Assembly (NCBI GenBank): GCA_025060195.1
Contig: JANXCQ010000002.1
Location: forward strand, 1-64,000
Reading direction: 5' to 3'
Length of the DNA stretch: 64,000 nucleotides
DNA from: Gemmatales bacterium
GTDB lineage: Bacteria > Planctomycetota > Planctomycetia > Gemmatales > HRBIN36
Shown: one piece after another, positions 28,394 through 37,174 of the stretch
Numbering within the stretch: position 1 is the first letter of the stretch
Layout of the letters: the number at the start of each line of letters is the position of its first letter
Notes under the pieces: generated by a model
The model's input: only the letters and a program-made list of their open reading frames with translations
Database searches by the model: none
Told to the model about the DNA's origin: nothing
Made by a program: the position numbers and the translations under genes

Positions 28394-29821
28394 CTAATAT
28401 TTAGGCGGGACGTCTTTGATACCTTCGTCGAGGGGCATCTTATCGGGCCAGCCGTCCGTTTCTTTCAGTAAGCGCTCTAACTCGGCTTCCAGTTGCCGTA
28501 CCATTGGCGCGTACTTAGGATCATCCACGAGATTATATCGCTCAAGTGGATCAGTTTTCAAATGATATAGCTCAGCCTTATGACGGTCAGGTCTGCCATC
28601 GCCGTGAGGATAGCGAATATATTTCCATTCCTCGGTGCGTACGCCCCGGACGTTTGGAGTATAAGGAAACTCTTTTTCGTAATTGTATTCATAAAGCCAA
28701 CTTGAGCGCCACGGCGTCTTTTTTCCTTCGAGCAGGGGCTTCCAGGATCGGCCATGGCAGTATTCCAGCGGCGGGGCTCCACAGATATCGAGGATGCTAG
28801 GGGCTAGGTCTATATTTAGTACCATGGGCGAAATTATAGTCCCCGGCCGTACGAGCTTAGGATAGCGTACTATGAATGGCACGCGAATGCTTTCCTCGTA
28901 CATGGTGCGTTTGTCCACACGGCCATGTTCGCCGAGAGCAAAACCGTTATCGCTGGTATAGATGACCAACGTATTATCGAGTTGACCGATGGCCCGCAGG
29001 GTCTGATAAATACGCCCGACGCTGTCATCTACGGATACTATAGTGGCTAAGTAGTAGCGGACGAACTTAGGATATTCTTTCAAACCGTAGAGAGGGCCAC
29101 CGATGCCGTGCCAGGTGAAGCGACATTGTTTCAGCCAATCGGGTTTCCCTGTATAATCATCGGCAGTCACAGGTCGCGAGATGGTTTGATTCTCGAAAAG
29201 TTGCTCATACTTAGGTTCAGGCACGATGGGGCCGCCATGAGGGGCTTTATGTCCCAGTATGAGAAGAAACGGCCTCGTTCGCGGTTGCCGTAGCCACTGG
29301 ATAGCATAGTCGGTAACGACATGGGTGTAATAACCTTTGATCACGCGACGCTGACCGTTGATATTGAACTCATTGTCAAAGTAATGGCCCTGGCCCTTAT
29401 GGCTCATCCAGAAATCGAAACCCGGTCTGGGTTGGTCTTCATTTTCGCCCATATGCCATTTGCCTATATAAGCCGTTTCATATCCCAGTTGATGAAGCCG
29501 ACGGGGGTAGCTGGGTAAGTCTTGAGGGTAGTCGGTAAAATTATTGAGCACGCCATGGCGATGCGCATATAGGCCACTAAGCATTGAGGCGCGACTGGGG
29601 GAACAAAGGGAGGTGGTCACAAAAGCATTCGTGAAGCGAGCGCCTTCCTGAGCCAGGCGATCTATATGGGGCGTTTGAAGGAAGGGATGGCCGGCACAGC
29701 TCATGGCATCCCACCGTTGATCGTCCGTGATGATGACCAAAACGTTGGGACGCGCTTGATTGGACGACCAAGCTGGAGCAGTGATCACTAAGCTGGTTAG
29801 GGTCAAAAGCCAAGGCCGCAT
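28394..29821 (-). CDS. Exported formylglycine sulfatase
   Basis: A 475-residue sulfatase with a signal peptide (MRPWLLTLTSLVITAPAWSS). Metal ligands begin at VLVIITDDQRWDAM (Asp33-Asp34). Cys73 in SLCSPSRASML is the residue converted to formylglycine (C-x-P-S-R). Further family motifs are YIGKWHMGEN, LGHKAPHGG and YTSDNGFALGEHG with the second metal Asp-Asn. It should remove sulfate from polysaccharide in the periplasm or outside the cell; the ending ELYHLKTDPLERYNL is typical of the family. GGGAGGAAG 7 bases upstream selects ATG 29821. No formylglycine-generating enzyme or anSME is in the window. Confidence 0.92.
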   Translation of the reverse strand: MRPWLLTLTSLVITAPAWSSNQARPNVLVIITDDQRWDAMSCAGHPFLQTPHIDRLAQEGARFTNAFVTTSLCSPSRASMLSGLYAHRHGVLNNFTDYPQDLPSYPRRLHQLGYETAYIGKWHMGENEDQPRPGFDFWMSHKGQGHYFDNEFNINGQRRVIKGYYTHVVTDYAIQWLRQPRTRPFLLILGHKAPHGGPIVPEPKYEQLFENQTISRPVTADDYTGKPDWLKQCRFTWHGIGGPLYGLKEYPKFVRYYLATIVSVDDSVGRIYQTLRAIGQLDNTLVIYTSDNGFALGEHGRVDKRTMYEESIRVPFIVRYPKLVRPGTIISPMVLNIDLAPSILDICGAPPLEYCHGRSWKPLLEGKKTPWRSSWLYEYNYEKEFPYTPNVRGVRTEEWKYIRYPHGDGRPDRHKAELYHLKTDPLERYNLVDDPKYAPMVRQLEAELERLLKETDGWPDKMPLDEGIKDVPPKY

Positions 29822-30122
29822 GAGAGCTTCCTCCCTCATAACCAAGGGGACTCGCGGTATGAGTCACGTTCACTTTCAGCATTGTAGCGAAGGGCCGCGT
29901 AAAGTTCTCGACTGACGCGGATGCGATGAAATATCTGACACGGCATAGAGGGAAGTGGCGACTTCTTGATTTGGTTAGGCGAATTTCATACCCTAATGAT
30001 GGGGTGAGGCATAGGCGGGAAAGGAGTGGGTCCTGGGGCGGCGCCCAGGTAGGGGCAGGACGAAACGATCGCAAAGAAAGCCCACACGACAATCGAAGGT
30101 GGCTCCAACGACGGAGGATGAC

Positions 30123-30461
30123 ATGGGAATGGATTTCGAGGAAGAGGCCGAACTGGAAGGGGCAGAGGAATTCGAAAGTTTACTGGAACCAAAGAGAAAA
30201 AAGCCCAAGAAGACGAAAAAAGCGCGGCGAGAGCGCTCTGCGATGCCCAAGATCACCCGCAAGGGCAAAGCCGCGCGGATGCGCATCGTATGGGGTGTCT
30301 TTAGCAGTTCCGTGCAATGTGTCCAGACATTTCCCTATCCGCAGAAGCAGGAAGCCGAAGCGTTAGCGGCCAAGCTGACAGCGGAGAAAAAGTCGCTCTT
30401 CTTTGTCCAGCCTGTACGTGAACCGATCGTGGAAGAATCTTCGAGCCAGGCACAAACCTAG
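30123..30461 (+). CDS. Small charged hypothetical protein (112 aa)
   Basis: A 112-residue protein with three parts: an acidic stretch (MGMDFEEEAELEGAEEFES), a lysine-rich stretch (KRKKPKKTKKARRERS) and a compact domain (ARMRIVWGVFSSSVQCVQTF, then PYPQKQEAEALAAKLTAEKK). The last looks like a small alpha/beta fold. The basic part could bind nucleic acid, but nothing proves it. GGAGG 5 bases before ATG 30123 selects this start over GTG 30099. Convergent with the membrane-protein gene that follows. No family was recognised. Confidence 0.7.
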   Translation: MGMDFEEEAELEGAEEFESLLEPKRKKPKKTKKARRERSAMPKITRKGKAARMRIVWGVFSSSVQCVQTFPYPQKQEAEALAAKLTAEKKSLFFVQPVREPIVEESSSQAQT

Positions 30462-30481
30462 TTCGAACCTGGTCGTTGCTT

Positions 30482-31324
30482 TTACTGCGGTCGTTCGGAT
30501 ATTAGTCGTAAGATACGGTTGAGTTTCCTGCCCACAAACAGAACATTGCGGATAATTAGTTCATCCCGGCTGACATCCGGGGACTTAGCGCCGGGGGTCA
30601 TGACCAGATCGCCGCTACCCAGTCCGAGAATCCAATGGCGAAAGGCATCGTCGCGGACCTTTTCAAAGTGCATGCCTGTGGTGTCATACGACTTGACTGC
30701 GCCAGTGATGGGCCAGATGTGCCGCACCTGACCGGGCACGATTTCCCAATAGTTGAGTCGGTCATATCCGAAAAAGCAGATCAGCCATAGGATGAGGAGC
30801 ACCGTGGAGAAGAACATATAAAAACCCATGTTCATATGGATGGAAAGTCGGCCGAACCAGTTGAAAATGGCATCCCACCAATCGAGGTAAGCAAACAGCA
30901 GGCCAATTAAAATTATAGTCAGTAAGACGATCATCCATAACAGCCCGCGCAACGGCACATTGGTGATGAAAATGACCAGTAACATCAGTAGCGCATACAA
31001 GACCCCGGGATTTTTACTCGGTGCGACACGTTCAGTTACAGTGACTTCTTTCCCGGGATTTTGTTGATTGCGCGGGTCGCCAATCTCGGCCTTGATTACG
31101 TTACGCGACCCTTCGCCTTGCTCGCCGATAAGCTTGACGGTTATGGTACCGTGCTTTTCTAAATCTTTACGATTCACCGTCAGTAAGTAGGTATCTGTGA
31201 GCCAAGTATAAAAGCCAATAGCATAACCAAACACCCATAACGGCCAAAAATAGAAGAGCATCGAGTGGCCGTAGATGTAGATAGCTTCCTTCTCCTTAGG
31301 CGCGCTAGCTGCATTGGTGCTCAT
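30482..31324 (-). CDS. Conserved-looking membrane protein, four helices
   Basis: A 280-residue inner-membrane protein. Hydrophobic segments lie near residues 20-50 (GHSMLFYFWPLWVFGYAIGF), 107-125 (GVLYALLMLLVIFITN), 128-150 (RGLLWMIVLLTIILIGLLFA) and 165-190 (GFYMFFSTVLLILWLICFFG), with a soluble loop at 50-105 and a soluble C-terminal domain (residues about 195-280) including EIVPGQVRHIWPITGAVKS and GLGSGDLVMTPGAKSPDVS, which resembles a PH-like membrane-associated domain (tentative). GAGGG about 7 bases upstream supports ATG 31324. Function unknown; neighbours do not help. Confidence 0.7.
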   Translation of the reverse strand: MSTNAASAPKEKEAIYIYGHSMLFYFWPLWVFGYAIGFYTWLTDTYLLTVNRKDLEKHGTITVKLIGEQGEGSRNVIKAEIGDPRNQQNPGKEVTVTERVAPSKNPGVLYALLMLLVIFITNVPLRGLLWMIVLLTIILIGLLFAYLDWWDAIFNWFGRLSIHMNMGFYMFFSTVLLILWLICFFGYDRLNYWEIVPGQVRHIWPITGAVKSYDTTGMHFEKVRDDAFRHWILGLGSGDLVMTPGAKSPDVSRDELIIRNVLFVGRKLNRILRLISERPQ

Positions 31325-31568
31325 TATTAGCCCTCACCGTTTTTACCTTGATAGTTACATTAGGCCCTGAGCCCCACGGTAATCTTGCTGTCTCTTTACG
31401 CAATGTCAACACTCCGTGGGTGAATCTCACTGTTCAATATGTTTAATCGCAACGATGAGAGGAAAATTATGTCAGACAAAGGGCAAATAGGAAACGCCTG
31501 GTCACTGCATATGTGGAGCCCGCATAAAATAACCACAGCGTTTGTTGTGAACGGCAGAGGGAGGGGAA

Positions 31569-32771
31569 ATGTCCTTGCAACTTTCCGCTATCGCTCGGCA
31601 AATCCAGCCCTCGGCAACTCTAGCGGCCGGGGCGAAGGCAAAGCAGCTCCGTGCTCAGGGGATACACGTGTTCGATTTCAGCTTGGGAGAACCCGACTTC
31701 CCGACTCCCGAGCATATTTGCCGAGCGGCCGTTGAGGCGATGCATCGCGGTTATACACGCTACACTCCCGCAAATGGCATTGCCGAATTACGCGCCGCCA
31801 TTGCCCGCAGCTATGAACGAAACTACGGCCTGGGTTATCAACCCGAAGAGGTCATAGTTTCTAATGGTGCCAAGCATGCCATTTACAACGTGGTGGCGGC
31901 CCTCTGTGGCCCGGGCGACGAGGTATTGATCCCTGCGCCCGGTTGGGTGAGTTATTACGACATTGTGCAGATGACGGGGGCGAAACCAGTCTGGGTACCG
32001 ACCAGCCCCGAGCATGGTTTCAAACTGACGCCGCAACAACTCCGTTCGGCTTTGACACCTCGTTCACGTTTATTGTTGCTCAATTCGCCCCATAACCCGA
32101 CGGGCAGCGTCTATACGCCTGCCGAACTGAAAGCCTTGGCCGAGGTCGTGCTCGATTCCGCATTGTTAGTGCTCAGTGACGAGATCTATGAACGCTTGAC
32201 GTATGACGGCCATCATGCCACTTGTTTTGCGACGTTGGGGCCCGAGTTACGACAGCGCACCTTCACGGTGAGCGGCGTGAGTAAAACTTATGCCATGACG
32301 GGTTGGCGTATCGGTTGGGCTTGCGGCCCCGTCGAGGCGATTCGCGCCATGGCGAATATTCAGAGTCAGCAGACGGGCAATCCTTGTTCGATTAGCCAGT
32401 ACGCCGCTCTGGCTGCGTTAGAGGGCGATCAGCGTTGTGTGGAGGAGATGCGCCAGGAGTTGGCAGCCCGGCGTGAGTTGGTTTGCCGACGATTGCAAAC
32501 GATGCCGGATATCCGGCTGATTCCGTGTCAGGGAGCTTTTTTCGCCTTCTTCGACGTTTCCGCATATTTGGGTCGTCGTTGGAATGGCCAAAGGGTGAAT
32601 AACTCAGCCGAGTTCTGTGCGGCAGCGTTAGAGCTAGCACATATAAATCTGGTCCCTGGTTCGGCATTCGGTATAGAGGGATATGTGCGGTTGTCCTTTG
32701 CATGTCCGAGAAGCGAACTAGAAGCAGGGTTGGATGCGCTGGAACGCTTCCTCAAGAGTGGTCAAAGCTAG
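31569..32771 (+). CDS. Class I/II aminotransferase (aspartate-type)
   Basis: A 400-residue PLP enzyme of the fold-type I aspartate aminotransferase group (Ib). Visible landmarks are FDFSLGEPDFPTPEHI, YTRYTPANGIAELRAAIA, SNGAKHAIYNVVAALCGPGD, LLNSPHNPTGSVY with the PLP-contacting Asn, LSDEIYERLTYDG, and Lys239 in SGVSKTYAMTGWRIGWA, which holds the cofactor. GGGAGGGG just upstream fixes ATG 31569. It probably transfers amino groups between aspartate and 2-oxoglutarate or similar acids in the cytosol. A 27-base gap separates it from the ornithine-cyclodeaminase-family gene, so they form an operon with rsmA. Confidence 0.92.
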   Translation: MSLQLSAIARQIQPSATLAAGAKAKQLRAQGIHVFDFSLGEPDFPTPEHICRAAVEAMHRGYTRYTPANGIAELRAAIARSYERNYGLGYQPEEVIVSNGAKHAIYNVVAALCGPGDEVLIPAPGWVSYYDIVQMTGAKPVWVPTSPEHGFKLTPQQLRSALTPRSRLLLLNSPHNPTGSVYTPAELKALAEVVLDSALLVLSDEIYERLTYDGHHATCFATLGPELRQRTFTVSGVSKTYAMTGWRIGWACGPVEAIRAMANIQSQQTGNPCSISQYAALAALEGDQRCVEEMRQELAARRELVCRRLQTMPDIRLIPCQGAFFAFFDVSAYLGRRWNGQRVNNSAEFCAAALELAHINLVPGSAFGIEGYVRLSFACPRSELEAGLDALERFLKSGQS

Positions 32772-32798
32772 TTGCAAGTTTCCCGAGGGGAGGTTCGC

Positions 32799-33752
32799 AT
32801 GCTGTACTTGACGGAAGCAGAGGTACGCGAAATTCTGACCATGCCGCTGGCGTTGGAAGCAGTGCGTGAGGCGTTTCGCGCTTGGGGTTTGGAGGAAGCC
32901 GAGTGCACAGTGCGTCAGCGCTGTCAGACGGATCACGCCATGCTCCACACCATGTCGGCCGCGATGAAACGTGGCGGCTATCTGGGTTTCAAGGCTTATC
33001 TAACCTCCCGGCGCGGAGCCCATTTTCATGTGGTGCTTTACCAGGAAAACACGCTGGCCCCGTTGGCCTGGATGGAAGCCGATTATCTTGGCCAAGTGCG
33101 CACGGGGGCCGTAAGCGGCATAGCAACAGAATTGATGGCACGGCCCGACGCCAGCGAAGTGGGCTTGTTTGGCAGCGGCAAGCAAGCGCGCACACAACTC
33201 TGGGCGGTGTGCTGTGTGCGGCCAGTGCGTTGTGTGCACGTCTATAGTCCGAAGGAGGAACATCGGCGCTTGTTTGCAGAGGAAATGAGCCGACTGTTGC
33301 AAGTGGAAGTTCGTCCTGTAAATCGGCCAGATTTGGCCGCCACGGATAAAGATATCGTCATCACCGCTACTACCAGTCGAGAACCTGTGCTTCGCGGGGA
33401 TTGGCTGGCACAAGGCACGCACCTCAATGTTATCGGTTCCAATTTCCTGACCAAAGCGGAGATTGACGTAGCGACGGTGCGGCGGGCGGATGTGATCGTC
33501 GTGGATAGCAAAGAACAAGCGCGGCGTGAAGCTGGTGATTTTCACCTGGCGATGGAGGAGGGCGCCCTGCATTGGTCCGACGTATATGAGTTGGCCCAGG
33601 TGGTGATTGGCCGTTATCCAGGTCGCCAAAAGTCGCAGGACATTACTTTGTTCAAGTCCGTGGGCATCGCGTTAGCAGACGTAGCGGTGGCTACTCGCGT
33701 GTATGAATTAGCTCGGCACCACCAACTGGGACGCGAGGTGCCCGTGCCATGA
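32799..33752 (+). CDS. Ornithine cyclodeaminase / mu-crystallin family
   Basis: A 317-residue NAD(P)-dependent protein of the ornithine cyclodeaminase/mu-crystallin family. Family marks are MLYLTEAEVREILTMPLALE at the start, GYLGFKAYLT and LGQVRTGAVSGIATELMAR, the Rossmann loop VGLFGSGKQARTQLWAV, HLNVIGSNFLTKAEID and SVGIALADVAVATRVYELA near the end. Members include ornithine cyclodeaminase, alanine dehydrogenase and ketimine reductases; the sequence alone does not choose between them. GGGGAGG 5-6 bases before ATG 32799 sets the start. Its TGA overlaps the ATG of rsmA by 4 bases. Pairing with an aminotransferase points to amino-acid metabolism. Confidence 0.88.
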   Translation: MLYLTEAEVREILTMPLALEAVREAFRAWGLEEAECTVRQRCQTDHAMLHTMSAAMKRGGYLGFKAYLTSRRGAHFHVVLYQENTLAPLAWMEADYLGQVRTGAVSGIATELMARPDASEVGLFGSGKQARTQLWAVCCVRPVRCVHVYSPKEEHRRLFAEEMSRLLQVEVRPVNRPDLAATDKDIVITATTSREPVLRGDWLAQGTHLNVIGSNFLTKAEIDVATVRRADVIVVDSKEQARREAGDFHLAMEEGALHWSDVYELAQVVIGRYPGRQKSQDITLFKSVGIALADVAVATRVYELARHHQLGREVPVP

Positions 33753-34660
33753 CGGACCAACCACGCACACCGCGACAGACCCTCTCCTACGTGCGCGGCT
33801 TGTTAGAAGCCCACGGCTTACGGCCCAAGAACAAGCTTGGTCAGTCGTTCTTGATTGACCTGAATTTCCTGGATTTCATGGTACGCCAGGCGCAACTATC
33901 CCGCGAGGATTTCGTGATTGAAGTAGGCAGCGGCACGGGAAGTCTAACGGCCAAAATCGCCGCGCAGGCAGGACACGTGCTCAGCGTCGAGATTGATGCA
34001 GGTTTCTTCGAGTTAGCTCAGGAAAACACCGAGCAGTTCGATAACGTAACCCTACTCTTGGCCGACATTCTGGAAAAGAAAAGTCAGATCAACCCCGAGG
34101 TGTTGGAGCACATACAACGGCTCTGGCAATCGGGCAAATGGCATCATATGAAACTAGTTTCCAACCTGCCTTTCGTAGTCGCCACGCCAGTGATCGTCAA
34201 CTTCCTGCTGAGTGATTTACCGCTGGAATTGTTGCTCGTAACGATCCAATGGGAACTGGCGGCGCGGTTAGAGGCCCGGCCAGCCACTAAGGACTATAGT
34301 GCCGTGAGCGTGATAGTACAGGCTCTAGCCGATGTTGAAGTGCTGCGACGCATGCCCCCGCAATTGTTCTGGCCCCGACCGAAAGTGGACTCCGCCTTAG
34401 TCAAGATAATCCCAAGGCCCGAAAAACGGGCCGCGATTCGCGACCTGGGTTGGTTTCATCGCCTGGTGCGCGACATCTACCTGCATCGCCGCAAAAATCT
34501 CCGAGGGGCCCTGGAACCGCTTTATAAGGGGCAACTGACCCGCGAGCAATTAGACGAACTTCTGCGGCAGCACGGCTTTGACCCCTTAGGCCGCGCCGAA
34601 GCGCTCTCGGTAACCGACCACATTCGGCTCAGCGAGATTCTGCCCCGTTATGATTCCTGA
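33749..34660 (+). CDS. rsmA: 16S rRNA A1518/A1519 dimethyltransferase
   Basis: A 303-residue KsgA/RsmA enzyme that dimethylates two adjacent adenines in helix 45 of 16S rRNA during small-subunit assembly. It starts with the family box RPKNKLGQSFLIDLNFLDFM, has the SAM loop IEVGSGTGSLTAKIA (residues 57-71), VLSVEIDAGFFELA, and LVSNLPFVVATPVIVNFLL as motif IV. Here the catalytic box is NLPF (139-142) where most bacterial enzymes have NIPY or NLPY. FWPRPKVDSALVKI and the helical C-terminal domain follow. The ATGA overlap with the preceding gene implies translational coupling. rsgA, another 30S assembly factor, is 250 bases downstream. Confidence 0.94.
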   Translation: MTDQPRTPRQTLSYVRGLLEAHGLRPKNKLGQSFLIDLNFLDFMVRQAQLSREDFVIEVGSGTGSLTAKIAAQAGHVLSVEIDAGFFELAQENTEQFDNVTLLLADILEKKSQINPEVLEHIQRLWQSGKWHHMKLVSNLPFVVATPVIVNFLLSDLPLELLLVTIQWELAARLEARPATKDYSAVSVIVQALADVEVLRRMPPQLFWPRPKVDSALVKIIPRPEKRAAIRDLGWFHRLVRDIYLHRRKNLRGALEPLYKGQLTREQLDELLRQHGFDPLGRAEALSVTDHIRLSEILPRYDS

Positions 34661-34911
34661 CTTTTGTCAGAATGATTACTCGATTTGGTAAAAGCTCCCG
34701 ATCAGTAAACACGATTCAATTCCGTGGAAAAGCGCGGCATCGAGGCCAGCCCGTGCAGACTGGAAATTCCTCATCAGCAAGTACGCCTAATCTCGTCGAG
34801 AACGCTCCGAGAATTGAAACTGATATGATAGGCCCCGGAGAATAAAGTAAAGAGAGTCAAAAGTCAACCTTCACACTCGGTAACCAGCCCATTGTTATTA
34901 AAGGTGAAAAC

Positions 34912-36051
34912 ATGGCCGGAGATAACAAGCGTAAGATTCGCATTGAGTTACGCAAAAATCGTCAAAACCCAGCACGGGAACGAGACCTGACCCGTTATTA
35001 TGGCGGCGAAGAAGACGCCGAGCAGGACACATATGTCCGCCAAGAGCGCGTCAGTGGCAAAGGCAACCTAACACGCCATCGCACGGTTACGGTCGAAGCA
35101 GACAAACCATCTGAAGACTTTCCCGTACTACCCGCCATCGATGTCAGCCACTGTTTGCCAGGACGAATTCTGCGTGTCCAGGGACTGTATAGCACCGTGC
35201 TGACGGAGGACGGTCGGATTTTTCGCTGCGTCGTGCGAAAATTGCTGCGCGACCTAAGCATTGACGAGCGCAACATCGTGGTCGTAGGGGACCGTGTTTG
35301 GATCCGTCCCGCGACAGCCAACGAAGGCTCAATCGAACGGGTAGAGCCACGTCACGGGTTGCTCACGCGAGGCGCTAAAGGAAAAGAACACATCATCGCG
35401 GCCAATGTCGATCAGGTAGTTATCGTTGCCTCATTAGCCGAGCCTGTGCTCAAACCCCATTTAGTCGATCGCTATCTCGTGAGCGCAGAAAAAGGTCAAC
35501 TCCGGCCTATTGTGTGCTTCAACAAGGCCGACCTGGTCGATCTCGTCAACTACCAGTGGCTCATTGGCATGTATAGCCAGCTAGGTATCCCGGTCATACC
35601 AACCAGCGCTCGCACAGGTATGGGGATCGATCGGCTCAAGGAGCTCCTGCGTGGACGGGAAACTGTTTTCGCCGGACAAAGCGGTGTCGGCAAAAGCTCC
35701 TTACTCAATGCTATCCAGCCAGGGTTACAACTCAAAGTGCGAGAAGTTTCCGAAGCCACCCAAAAAGGCCGTCATACGACAACCACTGCCGAACTCATCT
35801 ATCTCGATTTCGGTGCCTGGGTGGTGGACACCCCTGGCATTCGGCAATTCGCTCTCTGGGAAATTCCCCCGGAAGAACTCGACGGGTACTTCCCCGAATT
35901 TCGTCCCTTCGTGGCGCTATGCCAGTTCCCCGGTTGCTCCCACACGCATGAGCACGGTTGCGCGGTTAAGGAAGCGGTACGCTTGCGCCAAATCCCCATG
36001 CAGCGCTATGAAACTTACCTCGGCCTGCGTCAGGGGAAAACCTTCGAGTAA
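34912..36051 (+). CDS. rsgA: Ribosome small-subunit GTPase A
   Basis: A 379-residue circularly permuted GTPase that checks late 30S assembly. After a basic N-terminal extension of about 75 residues (KRKIRIELRKNRQNPARERD) comes the OB domain (GRILRVQGLYSTVL). The G motifs appear in permuted order: CFNKADLVD (G4), TSARTGMGID (G5), VFAGQSGVGKSSLLNAI (G1, about residue 255), then HTTTTAELI and VVDTPGIRQFAL (G3). The zinc site CQFPGCSHTHEHGCAVKEAV is at about 336-355. The charged extension is longer than in Escherichia coli RsgA and may add rRNA contacts (inference). The start has AAAGGTG upstream. The next gene begins 2 bases after its stop. Confidence 0.94.
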   Translation: MAGDNKRKIRIELRKNRQNPARERDLTRYYGGEEDAEQDTYVRQERVSGKGNLTRHRTVTVEADKPSEDFPVLPAIDVSHCLPGRILRVQGLYSTVLTEDGRIFRCVVRKLLRDLSIDERNIVVVGDRVWIRPATANEGSIERVEPRHGLLTRGAKGKEHIIAANVDQVVIVASLAEPVLKPHLVDRYLVSAEKGQLRPIVCFNKADLVDLVNYQWLIGMYSQLGIPVIPTSARTGMGIDRLKELLRGRETVFAGQSGVGKSSLLNAIQPGLQLKVREVSEATQKGRHTTTTAELIYLDFGAWVVDTPGIRQFALWEIPPEELDGYFPEFRPFVALCQFPGCSHTHEHGCAVKEAVRLRQIPMQRYETYLGLRQGKTFE

Positions 36052-36053
36052 CC

Positions 36054-36902
36054 ATGCCCTGGAAGCTCGCTTTCAGCGCCAACGCTTTTTTACGATACAG
36101 CTTTACCGAAGCCGCACGACGTATCCGGGCTGCGGGTTATGACGGCATCGAAATTCTCGCCGACGTGCCTCATGCTTGGCCCGTCCTCTTACTCGACGAA
36201 CAAAAACAAGCGATCCGCCATGCGTTGCTCGAGAATCATCTGACCATTTCCAACATGAATGCGTTCATGATGAACGCAGTGGCCGACGCCCGTCAGCCCT
36301 ATTGGCATCCATCCTGGATCGAACCAGACCGGCATTATCGTCAAGTGCGGATCGATCACACACTCCGTGCCTTAGCCTTGGCCCACGAACTCGGCTGCCC
36401 CAGCATCAGCACGGAACCCGGCGGCCCGATCCCGCCGGGACTGACTTGGCATCAAGCTTTGGAATTGTTCCTAGAAAGTCTCGCCCCGGTGGCCGAACGG
36501 GCGGAGCAGCTGGGTGTTCATCTTCTCGTCGAGCCGGAACCAGGATTACTCTTGGAAAACGCAGCACAGTTTGAGGAATTTATCGACCGTGTGCGATGCC
36601 CAGCAGTTGGTCTGAATTGTGACATCGGACATTTCTATTGCGTCGGCGAGGAACCTGCCCAGGTGATTCGCCGGTTAGCTCGATATATTCGTCATGTGCA
36701 CCTTGAGGACATTCCCGCAGACCGCCGACATCAGCACTTGATCCCCGGCGACGGTGCCATCAACTTCGCCGCAGTATTTGAAGCACTCCGCGACATTAAT
36801 TACCAAGGCTGGCTCACCGTCGAGTTGTACCCCTACATCGAAAATCCCGACTCCGCGGCCCGCACGGCCTACCAACGCCTTCAGCCTTACTTATTAACCT
36901 GA
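36054..36902 (+). CDS. Sugar-phosphate isomerase/epimerase (TIM barrel)
   Basis: A 282-residue protein of the xylose-isomerase-like TIM-barrel superfamily (AP endonuclease 2 fold). Typical pieces are RIRAAGYDGIEILADVPHAW, the metal-site strand HLLVEPEPGLLLENAAQFEE, VGLNCDIGHFYCVGEEPAQV (Asp and His), IRHVHLEDIPADRRHQHLIP (His-x-Glu) and GWLTVELYPYIENPD (final Glu). The metal-binding residues are all in place, so it should be an active isomerase, epimerase or related lyase; the substrate cannot be told. It starts 2 bases after the rsgA stop and probably depends on rsgA transcription. Confidence 0.85.
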   Translation: MPWKLAFSANAFLRYSFTEAARRIRAAGYDGIEILADVPHAWPVLLLDEQKQAIRHALLENHLTISNMNAFMMNAVADARQPYWHPSWIEPDRHYRQVRIDHTLRALALAHELGCPSISTEPGGPIPPGLTWHQALELFLESLAPVAERAEQLGVHLLVEPEPGLLLENAAQFEEFIDRVRCPAVGLNCDIGHFYCVGEEPAQVIRRLARYIRHVHLEDIPADRRHQHLIPGDGAINFAAVFEALRDINYQGWLTVELYPYIENPDSAARTAYQRLQPYLLT

Positions 36903-36967
36903 GCCGCTTAGGAAAAGTCTCGTTTTGACGCACGATCGGCAAACGTCTTAATAATACGCCGTTGCAT

Positions 36968-37048
36968 CTCTGTATTAATCTGCGTTATCTGCTATCTTAT
37001 AGCTAAGACAGCAATCCCAGATTACACAGTTAGACGCGGATGAATAAC
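36968..37048. repeat. Inverted pair of intergenic TAATCTGCG elements
   Basis: The + strand carries TTAATCTGCGTTATCTGC within 36968-36993. The minus strand carries a related element within 37018-37048 (+ strand CAGATTACACAGTTAGACGC). The two arms face each other across about 25 bases and could form an imperfect hairpin. They lie in the gap between the isomerase gene (+) and mqnC (-), so the structure could also mark the 3' ends of both transcripts. A close relative of the first arm is at 46667-46700. Confidence 0.5.
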
Positions 37049-37174
37049 AATTGGGCCAAATCGAGACGATGCTGACAGTAGAGTCTTTCACGAACCTTAA
37101 ATTGAAAAGAGCGGTGGTGCCAACATCAATCGTGATTGGTCAGTTTAACTAAGTCAGGCTACTATGGCGAATAC

